Assembly (NCBI GenBank): GCA_948567375.1
Contig: OX419761.1
Coordinates: forward strand, 5,644,501 to 5,708,500
From: Lunularia cruciata
Lineage: Eukaryota > Streptophyta > Marchantiopsida > Lunulariales > Lunulariaceae
Reading direction: 5' to 3'
DNA length: 64,000 bases
Each line of letters opens with the position of its first letter. Within the stretch, counting starts at the first letter, position 1. Below, in pieces: positions 8,901 through 19,564 of this stretch. Both the position numbers and the translations under genes were made by a program. The notes below the pieces were generated by a model. It was not told the origin of the DNA. It saw nothing but the letters and a program-made list of their open reading frames with translations, and made no database searches.

Positions 8901-11038
8901 GTTTTGTTTCTTTTAGTAGCAATTGTATCAAGGCATAGGGGTTTGAGAATATTTGGAAGGGTTTAAGGAAGGGTTTGGGGAGAAGATCCCAAAGGAACCA
9001 TGTGACGGGAAGGAAGGAAAAGAAAGGATTGGACAAGAGGAAAACGAGGATTTTTGAGTTTTGGCTGGCATGGTCTGTGATAGGAAGTGAGGAGAGAGGA
9101 GGATCTTTGAGGGCTTTTGCCCTGAGCAGTGAGAGGAAAAAGGAGATTTTTGAAGGATTAGGTCCTAAACTGTGAAATAGAGGGAGGAGTATTTTTGAAT
9201 TTTGTTGGTGCCTTGAACTAGACTGGATGAATAATCAGGAGCTGAGGGGAATTTTTGAGGGATTAGGTCTTGGATTGTGAGATAGAGAGAGGAGTGTTTT
9301 TGAAGTTTGCTGATGCCTTGAACTGGACAGGATGAAAGGTGAAGAGCTAAGGGGAATTTTGAAGGTTTAGGTCCTGGACTGTGAAATAGGGGGAGGAGTA
9401 TTTTTGAATTTTGCTAGTGCCTTGAACTGGACTGGATGAAGAATGAGGAAATGAGGAGATTTTCAAAGGTTTAGGTCTTGGACTATGAAATAGGGGGAGG
9501 AGTATTTTCAAATTTTGCTGGTGCCTTGAACTGGACTGGATGAAGAATGAGGTGCTGAGGAGAGAGGAGGATCTTTGAGTGCTTTGCCTTGAGCATTGAG
9601 AAGTAAAAGGAGATTTTTGAAAGAGTTTTTGCCCTGAGCAATGAGAGGAACTGGAGTGAAGGTTTGAAATTGTCTTGCTGAGTGACAGCAGGAGGAAAAA
9701 GAATTTTGAGTTGGGTTTTGCTTTGGCTTGGACAGGAGTGCAAGAGAGAAGGAGAAATTTTGGAGGGTTTGCTTCAGCTTGCTGAGTGACAAGAGGAGAG
9801 AAAAGAATTTTGAGTTAGGGTTGCTCTGGTTGGACAGGAATTGGAGTGAATTTTTGGAGAGTTGGCCTGCTGAGGAGGAGGAAGAGCTTTGAAGGCTTTT
9901 GCCTTGAGCAGTGAGAGGTAAAGGGAGATTTTTGAAAGATTTTTTGCTAGAGCAATGAGAGGAACTGGAGTGAAGGTTTGGAATTGCCCGGCTGAGTGAC
10001 AGGAGGAGAGAAAAGAATTTTGAGTTGGGTTTTGCTTTGGGTTGGACAGGAGTGCAAGAGAGAAGGAGAAATTTTGGATGGTTTGTTTCAGCTTGCTGAG
10101 TGACACGAGGAGAGAAAAGAATTTTGAGTTAGGGTTGCTCTGGTTGGACAAGAACTGGAGTGAAGTTTTGGAGAGTTGGCTTGCTGAGGAGAGAGGAGGA
10201 TCTTCAAGGGCTTTTGCCATGAGCATTGAGAGGTAAAGGGAGATTTTCAAAGGATTTTTGCCTTGAGCAATGAGGAAATCGTGTGAAGGTTTGGAGTTGC
10301 CTTGCTGAGGAGAGAGGATGATCTTTGAGGGCTTTTTCCTTGAGCAATGAGAGATAAATAAAGATTTTTGAAGGGTTTTGCTTTTCCCTGAGCAATAACA
10401 GATGACATGAGGGTTTTCAAACTAGGTTTGCATGGCACTGGATAGGAGTAGGAAGGAGAGAGGTTTTGAGTTTTGGCATGACAAGTAAGTGACATGATAA
10501 CAGGAGAAGAAAAGAAGAGTTTCAAGAGAGCTGAGAATTGTGACAGGACCAGAGAAATTAGGAAAAAATTTGAGAGAGCTTTGGCTGGAGAGCAGGAGAA
10601 GGATTTTGAAATAGGAGTGTGCAGGTAGTGAGAGTGGAAGAGAAGGAGAACTTTGAGAGAACAGGCTTTTGGCAGAAGAAAAGGGAGACCAAAAGAGGTT
10701 TGGAGTCTGTGCTTTGGCCAGGCCTGATTGTCATAGCAATAACCCCACCCACCTAAGAACAACAAACTAAGAAAAGAGTTTGGAATGACAAATCAGGAAT
10801 AGTAGCCAGAGAACAAGCAAGAAAATGTAACTTAAAGCCTATGCAAGTATTCATTGATGAGGATAAGCACCCAGAATAGCAATAGACAGTCTCCCAAGAG
10901 AAGCTGCTATCATAAATCTAGAGAACAGAACCAGTGCTAGACTATGGAAGAACTGCCAAGTCTAAGACAAACAAGATAGCCTAAGCACATGCAGCCAGGT
11001 GCCCGGCGCAATCTCAAGACCTTACAATCCTCAAGACA
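8900..11038 (-). mobile_element. Inverted, diverged LTR copy 2 of the solo-LTR family
   Basis: Read on the minus strand from 11038, the block begins TGTCTTGAGGATTG. It then shares GGTCTTGAGA.TGCGCC and TGGCTGC.TGTGCTTAG with the start of the LTR at 5408, about 80% identical over 58 ungapped bases. It starts directly after the YHR codons of the RNase H connection of the methyltransferase-bearing element, so it inserted there. Like copy 1 it is pyrimidine-rich on its sense strand and full of tandem units, but the units differ. The left boundary near 8900 is where purine richness starts; no clear end was found. Confidence 0.6.
9040..10400. repeat. Purine-rich degenerate tandem array inside LTR copy 2
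   Basis: Units with GAGGAGAGAGGATCTTTGAGG, CTTTTGCC.TGAGCA.TGAGAGG, GGAGATTTTTGAA and TGCCTTGAACTGGACTGGATGAA recur in two alternating types, roughly 110-130 bp long, with one higher-order block near 9590-9800 repeated at 9900-10120. On the minus strand this matches the pyrimidine-rich style of the 5.8-7.4 kb arrays, but the unit sequences are different. Confidence 0.8.
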
Positions 11039-11040
11039 AC

Positions 11041-11760
11041 GGTGATAAAAGTTCACCAACCTAAGGAATGCTCATACTTTGCTCACATCCGTAGGCCAAG
11101 GAATACACACAATAGCCTCCACCTTGGTTTGCTAAACACCAACTCCTCCAAGGTAGGTAGTGTGACCCAAATACAAAACTTGTTTGTGGAAGAACCTACA
11201 CTTCCCAAGATGTAATTTGAGTCTATGAGATCTCAACCTCTCAAACACCTCCAAAATTTCTCTTATGCCTCTACCGCAATGCTATAGACCAAGATGTCAT
11301 CAATATAGCACCAAGAAAACCCAATCCAACAAGGATCTTGTCCATGATCCTCTAGAACTCAGCAAGAGCATTCTTTAACCCAAATGGTAAGAACCTCCAT
11401 TGATATACCACATCCTTGCCTTGAGGATCAATAGCACAAAATGCTATCTTGGACTTATCTTCTTCCTTGATTGGCAATTGATGATATCCTGCTCAAAGAT
11501 CTAAAGTATTGAAGATCTTTGCATACCCAATTGTATCAAAGATCTCTTTTGGTGTAGGCATGGCATACCAATCAGCCCTACTTTTTCAATTAATAGCACG
11601 ATAATCTCCACATATCTGCTTATTTGTGTAGTTGCCATGCATATCCTTCTTGGTTTGCATCATTATAGCTGATGCATACTCTCCGTGTGAAATCTCCACC
11701 AAACCAATCTCAAAAAGGTCACTACTCCAACTCTGAATCAATGCTCTCTCCATGTCATTA
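11041..11760 (-). pseudogene. Ty3/gypsy element 3: reverse transcriptase remnant
   Basis: Read on the minus strand from about 11750, the RT blocks are in order: YASAIMMQTKKDMHGN, ICGDYRAIN, WYAMPTPKEIFDTIG, FNTLDL.AGYHQLP, FCAIDPQGKDVVYQW and RFLPFGLKNALAEF. The catalytic box YIDDILVYS follows (YIDD at 11296-11307), in a frame shifted from its upstream block. The thumb and connection blocks LKLHLGKCRFF and FLRLVNFYHR run up to 11041, where the inverted LTR cuts in. RNase H and integrase are missing from the window. The copy has stops and frame changes but keeps the two catalytic aspartates. Confidence 0.88.
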
Positions 11761-12300
11761 TATCAATAGGGACATCAAAAAACTAGTGTATTGCTAGTCA
11801 GCTCAATCCGAGTACCAGGTCCTTTTAGAGCACCCAAATTCTTCATAATAAACAAAAAAAAATTGTGTAGCTCCTTAAGAACCTCCAAACTCTTTGTTTT
11901 TCCTCTCCTATAAGCTTGGGTCCTAGATCTGGCTCCCAAGTATCCTCTATAACTATTGTATGAGTGGTAGATGTACTGACTGGCTGTTACACTAAGCTCT
12001 TGGGAGCAATAGTGTCATGCCTCCAACCACTAGAGGTCCCAACCTTAGTGTGAAAAACTCCCTCTACTCTAGCTACAAGCTCCATGCATCCTCTAGCTGT
12101 ATCCCAAGTAAACCAAGGATGTAATCCAAGTAGACTATGCTCACCTGGATGAACTCCAAGTAGACCACTCTCCCTAGTAGCTACTGATTGTGTCCCAAGA
12201 ATACCCTACCTAGTTGGTCCATTGCTCCCAACATGTGCTTGAATCATCTCAATAGGCATAGAGCTCACAAGTGTTTGAGTGGTGATGCCTATCAAGCGCA
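11761..12300 (-). other. Linker between methyltransferase and RT of element 3, no domain recognised
   Basis: There is no recognisable domain on either strand. On the minus strand the broken reading is rich in Leu/Gly with many stops. Its position implies that it is the linker, or a remnant of a protease-like segment, between the two enzyme domains of the element. Confidence 0.4.
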
Positions 12301-12307
12301 TCCTACA

Positions 12308-13620
12308 CTACTTTGCTAAGCCAAGGCTCACAATCAAGGTCAAACAGTTTAGGTCCATAGCATGGCCTAACACTTGATGCATGGATACCTCTAACATTGT
12401 TGGAAGTGGTAATACCAGTGCAAAAACCCATTGCTTGCTCTCTCTCATTGGCATTAGGCTCCACCAACTACTATAACTATGAGTCCTAAACCAATCTAGG
12501 ACCTCCCTCTCAAAAAGCATAGGAGCTCAAGAAACTCATAAGCATGGGAAAAGTAGCTATAGGCTATCCAATTAGATTCACCATTGCCATAGGTGACCTA
12601 TCAGCCACTACCATCGTCTCAGACTGACGCCCAATATCCAAGAATTTATCAACAACGATGTGGTCTAGTTGTTGAATCCCATCATAAGCAGATTATAGAA
12701 CCATCTCTAGGTAAGAAGTTCATCCACCAAAGACAAAGATGATGAACCCATGATCCCACTTTGGCTGCATCCAACAACACGGCAAGTCCCATCCAAGAAT
12801 GGACCTGATGTGTGCTTGCCACTACCTTGGTGCAAGAATCACCCATCAAAAGGATGTTCTTTAATATGTAAGTTGGAAAAATAGACAGATGAACCTAGAG
12901 ATGTTGTAGTATCTGTAACATCTCCCAAAACACCTTAGAACAAGGATTATAAAGACCCAAACCTTGGCCAGTGCATGTATGTTCCTGACATGGCCATCCA
13001 AAAGTCACCAAATGAATGGGACCATGTCTCTCCAAATCCTATGCTCCCAACAAGGAAATATCTACTAGTAAGGTCTTTTGGTAACCCTTGACTGTTGACG
13101 TTGACAACATAGCTCATGATACCTATAGGCCAAGTGTGCCACATGATGTAGAGAGACTTGTCTAGTAATCTAATCTCTCTTCACATACAAGTACCTCTAT
13201 ACTAGTATACTTGCTTGTAGTACCGTAGCTAGTCCAATACTAATCCCACCAAACAACTCCAATAGACATACTCCTTTTATTGGATACTGCCAAGCAATGA
13301 GTGTGGTATTCAAAGGTGTCAAGGTAATCAACTCTGGAGGCTCATCCTCACACTAGTCGCCTAGTGGTACAAAGGCTCCACTTTAAGCTTGTTGCACCAA
13401 TCGATCTACATGCTATTGCAATGCCTTCTCTAAAGTCCACAACGGACCATCCAAGGTGAATAGAACAATCCCACTCATACCCCAAATCCAAGTGATCTCC
13501 CCTGGTACTAGAGTAACCTTTGTATGGGCATTCCTCTCCAATAAATCACCAGGCCAAGTAACAGAATCATTGAAAGCTAAAACTGATGTCGCCATGGTCC
13601 TAGATTGTTGTGAGCCAAGA
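12308..13620 (-). pseudogene. Retrotransposon-borne cytosine-5 DNA methyltransferase domain (element 3)
   Basis: C5 DNA methyltransferases transfer methyl from S-adenosylmethionine to cytosine. On the minus strand the canonical motifs occur in order. Motif I is GVCLLELFGGIS (13274-13239), the SAM-binding loop. Motif IV is GWPCQ (12999-12985), with the catalytic Cys of the PCQ loop kept. A motif VI-like YILKNI follows, with K-N-I at 12861-12853 where the family has E-N-V, then VLLDAAKVGS...LWWMN leading into the motif VIII area, and finally HQVLGHAMDLNCLT (about 12378-12340), the motif X region. An upstream part (DSVTWPGDLLER, PGEITWIWGM) begins near 13600. A frameshift lies between 13105 and 13050, and TAGs at 13041-13039 and 12897-12895 replace expected Gln. 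Order I-IV-VI-X is canonical, not the permuted DRM order. The domain lies between gag and RT of the same strand and element. The copy is inactive. Confidence 0.85.
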
Positions 13621-14960
13621 TTGCTACTATTAAAGTGTACTAGTAGGCAACATACTCATCCCTCACCTAACTGCCAACCTGGTCTATAGGAGGCTATCTC
13701 CTCCCAATAGTCAATACTGAAATCCATAGGGTATAACACTACTCCTCCAATAAGGTTTAACACATCATATGACTCAACTATTGTCGCAATGGCCTAAGCT
13801 CTCACCATAGAGCTATCAATCAGATGACCTGGCTAAATCTGAACAACAAGCTCTCCACATCTGATGTATTGTGTAGAACCACTACCTATAGATGTCTACA
13901 ATGTCTGGATCTAAAATGGACACCTCTCCACATTGGTCTTCTATAACTCCAAATTTACAATTGCAGCCTTCCCCAATATAAAGGGTTGCACACAAGAGTC
14001 TAGTGGTACTCTATGTGGTGTATAAACCTTCCCTGAGGGTCCCACTAAAGGAAAATCCCCTTTTGGTTATCCAATAGGACAACTCTAGGTGTAAACTATA
14101 CTCGCTCAAAGGTCTAGTTGGTAAGTCCTCTAATCTAGCCGTTGTTGCCTGCCATAAACCATTGGTTGTTAAGTAGATCCCATGCTTCTCAACCAAGTCA
14201 ACTCCATTATCAACCATCTTTGATCCAATAGTAGGAACCACATCATCCATACTATCACAAAGCGTGATAGCCAACCAAAACATTGGGGTTGGGTCAACTC
14301 CCAAGGTACACATGTCATTGGTTGAGAATAATGGAAAGTGCATAATCAGTTGAGCTACTCCTAACATTGTGCTAGACTCAATTTATGTAGTAGTAGATGA
14401 TTGACTACTAGGTAGTCCATCATGCACCCCATCACCACCTACCACACCTGCACTAGGACGTCTAGGAGCCATGGATGTTGTCTGTAGTGCATTAGAGAGT
14501 GCAAAAGACTAGGGAAGTCTGACTTGTCTACTAGCCTCTCCTCTCTATGGGACCAACTCCAGTAATGCTCTTCTAGGCTTTGAAGTACATATTGCAGTCC
14601 TAGTCATTGTGGCAGATGCATCCACCTATACTACTCTACACATGAAGTCTAAGATATCTCTATCACCCACATATGAGGTGGAAGCCTCAACACACAAATC
14701 TGATCTCCTCTAAGCTATGGCTATGTTAGCCAATCTCTGCTCCAACTACTCAATGCAAGTAGCCATGGTTGTATCAAAAGTAAGGGCAGGTATTGCATCC
14801 CTACTAGGTGTAGATCCTCTACCAGCATCTCTACCACCTCATCCTCCATGACTTGGAGCTCCTCTACCACCTGCCATAGCAGCTTTACTACTCTATAACT
14901 CTGAGTGTAGGTCAAAGCATTAGTCACTGGTGTGACCAAATCTATGGCAATGCTCACACT
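13621..14960 (-). other. Region between gag and methyltransferase of element 3, no domain recognised
   Basis: Minus-strand frames here (for example about 14367-14011) have retrotransposon-like composition and are broken by stops, but no catalytic motif could be assigned. A protease would be expected at this place in a gypsy polyprotein; I could not find a D-S/T-G motif. Confidence 0.35.
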
Positions 14961-16079
14961 ATCTCCATGCTAGTTATGATGTACTAGAGGTATTAGATCC
15001 GCTGCCTTAAGTACACTCTCTCTTATGATGAGGTCCACCACAAGTCCAACAAGCGACACCACCACTCACTTATTGCTGTTGACCCAAAAATGAGGGTAAG
15101 GGTTTGGCCACACTAGGCCCGCCACTTACTCCATAGGATCTAGGTTGTCCACTCTATCCTTGGAAACCAACATGGTGTGGTGCACTCTGTTGCACTTTGT
15201 TGCACTCTAGAAAATGTAATAGTTGTGGATGAGGTCTCTGTACCAAATCTAGATGTCACTACTCTCTCCTCTACCATGTTGCGCTCAATACGCTCAACCA
15301 AACCAAAGACCATTGCCAAAGTAGGAAAAGTAGCCTATAGTAATGTAATATCATGAACTTTACATTGCAACTTATTTTTCAATATCCCATACCAAAATTG
15401 GACTACCTATGTCTCAATAACTCCCCTTAGTAAAACTAATCAGCCATCTCATGCAAGTGTAGGCCTTGCGTAGGCTCTCTCCAACCTTTTGCTTGAACTC
15501 TTGCAAGCTCCTTAGCTCATTAGTCCGCACTCCTTGGTAATTTTGCCTCAAACACTAGAAGAACTCCACCATGGGGTTAAACCCTGGTACTAAACCACCT
15601 CTTGTAGTAGTACCTCCACTCATAGTAGGACCATTTCCAAGAGATCCACCAATGATACTAGAGCTAGAACTTGTGGGTACTACCAATCTATTCCTAGAAA
15701 CCAAGCTTGAAGTAATGGAGACATAGTTTAGAGACCAATATTGTCTCCATAACTCAATCTCCTCCAAGTGAGCTCTCTTGAACTCATGGTAGTTGTGCAT
15801 TGGTGGACCCTCCAAATGCTTAAACAACCCCTTCCATGCCATGAAGTATGTGAACAAAGTTGAGTTTTGTATCTGTTGCAGATCACACTAACTGTTGAAC
15901 TCTTGAATGAAGTCATTCAACTCAATGGTACCCACTATACCGGAGTAACGCTTGGGACCTTTGGAGGCCCCATAAATCTAGTCCATGTCCCACAACAACA
16001 ATGCAGATACACCAAGGGCACTTTCAACTAAATCAACTCTTGTGTCAAACTCTGACTCAAAGTCAATCTCCTCACTCAT
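14961..16079 (-). pseudogene. Ty3/gypsy element 3: gag with zinc knuckle
   Basis: Gag forms the retrotransposon particle and binds its RNA. The minus-strand reading starts at ATG 16079 (MSEEIDFESEFDTRVD). It passes through an acidic N-terminus and the capsid-like segment MAWKGLFKHLEG...EEIELWRQYW, then a Ser/Gly-rich spacer. The conserved gag block ELRSLQEFKQKVGESLRKAY and VQFWYGIL follows (about 15520-15370). A nucleocapsid zinc knuckle CWTCGGPHHKREC (about 15052-15014) is of the C-x2-C-x3-H-x4-C type known in plant gypsy elements. Stops and shifts break it in several places. Confidence 0.82.
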
Positions 16080-16309
16080 TGGGACCTAAGATATAGGCTA
16101 ATAATGAACACCATTCTAAGTAAAACCATTGCATATTGCAATATTATCTCTTTTGGAATCCCCAAAGAACTTCATTGTGATAAAGTAACCAAGAACTACA
16201 ACCTGCAACTGGAACCACCACAAGTACACCACCAAAAATCACCATCAAGCTCCAACACCACCAAATGAACGTCACCAACTAATGTAGCTCTAACTATGAC
16301 AACTACACT

Positions 16310-16655
16310 AGGAGCAAAGACAACATAGGAATAGGAACAACATGAATTTGCCAATAGCCGCTATGAAGATCTAGCTTGGAAAAGTAGCATGCTCCACTTA
16401 GTTGATCAAGCAGGTCATCGATCCGAGGCAAGGGATATGCACTCTTCACGATTTTGCTTATTGAGCCCACGGTAATCAATATAGAAACTAAGTCCTCCAT
16501 CCTTCTTTGGAACAAATAGTACCGGTGCTCCCCAAGGAGATGTATTATGTCATATGAAATCCTTCTCCAACAACTTTGTAAGTGTTGTTTGCAACTCCTC
16601 CAACTCCTTTGGTGAGAGCCGATAGATCGGTCTACTCATTGGAGTACTTAATGTA
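16310..16655 (-). pseudogene. Fragment of another Ty3/gypsy reverse transcriptase
   Basis: The minus strand from about 16640 reads [35 protein letters not shown] and then, in a second frame, [25 protein letters not shown] and SGYWQI. These are the N-terminal fingers blocks of a chromovirus-type RT. The wording differs from the RT at 11.0-11.8 kb, so this is a separate element. It ends before the YxDD box. Confidence 0.85.
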
Positions 16656-18090
16656 ACCTGCCATCACAACACACACTCTCTCGATCTACATGTCATCACT
16701 TCTTGCCTCATCAGAGAGAAATATAGGTAGTCTGATTGGTCATCACTCTAGCCTTATTATTGAGAGCACACCAAAGCACCAATGCTCTAAAGTCAAGGCA
16801 CCTCACACAAACATGATGCACAAACAAGAAGTAGAGAATGGAGTGGATCTAATCACAAGAAATCTAAACAAAAACCTTCCATCTCATCAATCAATGTTGG
16901 ACTGACTGTGCCACCATTTGACATTTGACATAATATGAGTTATCTACTTCCTAAGCTACCAAGATCATCAAGAATATGATCAAATTGTCTCTCCTAGCCA
17001 AAACTATAGGTGTTTAGATAACAGTGGAATAGTCACTAAGATAACAAGTGAGGGTGGACTAGTTGGCTAGGGCACAAGTATAGGAACGAGAGAACTAAGG
17101 GTCAAAGCCTATTGTGCACAATCTAGCAAAGTGTGCAGATTTTGCCAAACAATGACCAAAATCTATTCTAAACTAGCTAACCTCATGCCAGCAGGCTGTC
17201 CCATCTAGGCCTTCATAGCCTCTCATAGCCCACAACCTTATGCCTCAAAACCTCTAAATGCCAAATGATCTTGCTTTCACCTCTTGAGTGCTTCCACACA
17301 TTGTTTGCCTCATTGCCAAATTTGCATCAATCAACGAGCTTTTGCATACTAGGGAAAACTTGAAGCCCAGTCTAGCTACCAAAAATCAGCGAGTCTTGGA
17401 TATACCACGAACACTCTCAGTTCTTGCACTTGATCTCCCCTTTGATGTAATCAATTTGGTTATACAACTTGAATCACACTCAATCAGATTAGTACTTAAT
17501 ATGTCACTCAATAATCTGCCAACAATTGGGTATTGACTACAGTCAAGCCACACCCACTCTAGCTAAGAGAATCCAAGTGATGCTTGCTAGCCTTTGTCTA
17601 CCATAGCCAGGAACTCGAAGGCTCACTATCAAAGAAGTGAGCTCTTTGGAGCTGCACTTTGAAAGTGTACCCTCTGGACTTGAGCTAAGTCTCAAACCCT
17701 AATAGTCCTGTTGACGGCACACCCAATGATGCAAAAGTTGCTAAGTGACAATGGGGCCCACTATGTAGTCAATACCCTAACCATGAAATCTGACCGTCAA
17801 TAAATAGCCTATGAATAACTACCAAAATACTCCTGACACCAACACTACTACTCCAGAGTTTGAGCAATCTAAGTGCGACGCTACAAATGGGATGACAACT
17901 AATACAAAATTAGACTGCTAACAAGTAGTCCATAAGTAACTATCCAAATAACTATGATTGTCAACACCGTCACTCCATCCAAGCAAACTAGCTTTGGCGT
18001 TACAAATGTCTATGATAGATACTAGGTAAGGAGATGGAGACAACATACAAGTACATGTACAAGAAAGAGACTAAAAATTGAATTGTTTGA
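16656..18090. other. About 1.4 kb without recognisable genes
   Basis: Composition resembles the flanking retrotransposon debris, with short broken frames only. TTGACATTTGACA near 16915-16930 and a TGGTGGCACAG word on the minus strand (about 16916-16906) could be an LTR end next to a primer-binding site for element 3, but I could not pair it with another LTR. Confidence 0.3.
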
Positions 18091-18091
18091 C

Positions 18092-18237
18092 ACTACTTAT
18101 ACTTAAGGGGATGGAGACATCAAAGGGGGAGAGAGACTCTTAATGGAATTGTTTATGGGGATGGGGACAAAAGGTGGGGATAGGGATGACATATGTTAAG
18201 AGGGTCCTTTTTACCATGTGCATCATGCAGGGGCTAA
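18092..18237 (+). mobile_element. Helitron-like 3' end (short non-autonomous element)
   Basis: GTGCATCATGCA-like hairpin sequence (TGCAT-C-ATGCA at about 18219-18229) is followed by GGGG and CTAA at 18234-18237 with T next. This fits the Helitron end rule of hairpin, then CTRR, then host T. The body is rich in GGGATGGGGA words shared with the larger Helitron-like element ending at 54853. A possible 5' end is the ACTACTTATACTTAAGGGG word near 18092, which is only a resemblance. Confidence 0.4.
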
Positions 18238-18787
18238 TATTAATATTATTTTATGATAATATGAAAATGTATTTCAAAATGGTTTGATTTCTTGAAACAT
18301 AAGATTTATAATACTATTATGATTTGAATATATTATAAATAATATAATTAATTTAATGATAGAAGAAAATTGTAATTCTATTCAGAACAAGTGTATTCTA
18401 CCAAAGAATATAATATAATTAAAAATACATAATGAAAATAAAATTATTATGGTAGTGTAATTATATCATTTTACAGTTGCAGTTCTAAAATTGTAGCTAT
18501 CACCATTCACATGTAACCGAAGATGTTAATCATTATGATAATGATAGCATCAACAAGCAATGATGGTTGCAACAGCTGCATTGCATTGTGAAATTGAAAA
18601 ACCACAATAAACATTTTTATTGATACAGAAATGTTCATTGTAATTTTCATGTTAAAAATAAGATAATATTCCATTGAGTGTTGAACGTTTACCAAGATCA
18701 TCAGTTTTCAAATTATGTTAAATTATCCTTTTTCAGATCTCAATCTTTATATCAAGAAACTTTTCAAAAGAGATTACTCAATAGAAG
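18238..18787. other. AT-rich stretch, no gene seen
   Basis: Strongly A/T-rich with ATTATTATATA-type words and no convincing reading frame. It marks the switch from retrotransposon debris to a compositionally different region. Confidence 0.6.
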
Positions 18788-18858
18788 AATATTACCGGGA
18801 AAATACATGCCATGTATTTTCCCGAACTAGACATATTTAATATTTTCCCGGTAATATT
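18788..18858. repeat. Nested inverted repeats
   Basis: AATATTACCGGGAAAATA (18788-18805) pairs perfectly with TATTTTCCCGGTAATATT (18841-18858), giving 18-bp arms. Within it, CGGGAAAATACATG (18796-18809) pairs with CATGTATTTTCCCG (18811-18824) around one base. The left arm can therefore pair with either of two right arms. Confidence 0.95.
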
Positions 18859-19564
18859 TTTGATAAATATGTCATGACATATCTAGTGGCAGGCCTATCC
18901 TACAAAACTAAAAGAAGAATATACATCCTTGTTCACACCGAGTCAGTACGATTACCCTTGATCGAACCTAAGGTAGCATTAAGGTCATTAGCTGAATTAT
19001 CTTGGCCCACGCTAACGCTCCAATCTTTACTCAAAATGATTATAATTCACTTACCCAATTCAAATCGAGTAGCGTAGTCCAAGAGAGACTAGAAAGATAA
19101 GATATCTTTCATTCAAATTTAAATACGTTAACAACTACTAGTAAGTCAAATAACATGAAAAATAAATAAATTTGCTAGTATATGCATCGAGACTTCTCGC
19201 TGCATGTATCTGCATCTGATGTATCTTTGAATCCATAAGATGTATCAGTGCAGTCGAATAGGAAGTGGTGCAAGTAAGTAACCAGGGTGTTTACTTTGGC
19301 TTAAAGACGTGACTGCATTCAGGAACCTTCCGATGATCATGCACATACAGTGTTGAATGAGCAATTTCAGGGACCCTGACAGGGTAATAGTCCATTCACA
19401 GCTATGACTGAATGGGGTCCTTTCCAGTCATCATGTTGCAGAAGTGACTGTAACTGAAGGAGAAGGGCCCTTACGTCTGCCCGACATACGATCTCACAGT
19501 GCTGTTTAAATGACCAGGGACTTGAATGCCAGATGATGTTTCCCCTTTCGAACCTCCACTTCCT
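18859..19564. other. About 0.7 kb without recognisable features
   Basis: No coding, RNA or repeat signal stands out on either strand. Confidence 0.4.

Noticed and set aside
9483-10765. Minus-strand open frames of 60-172 codons in the purine-rich array
   Set aside because: Same reason: low-complexity pyrimidine-rich sense strand of an LTR, not a protein gene.
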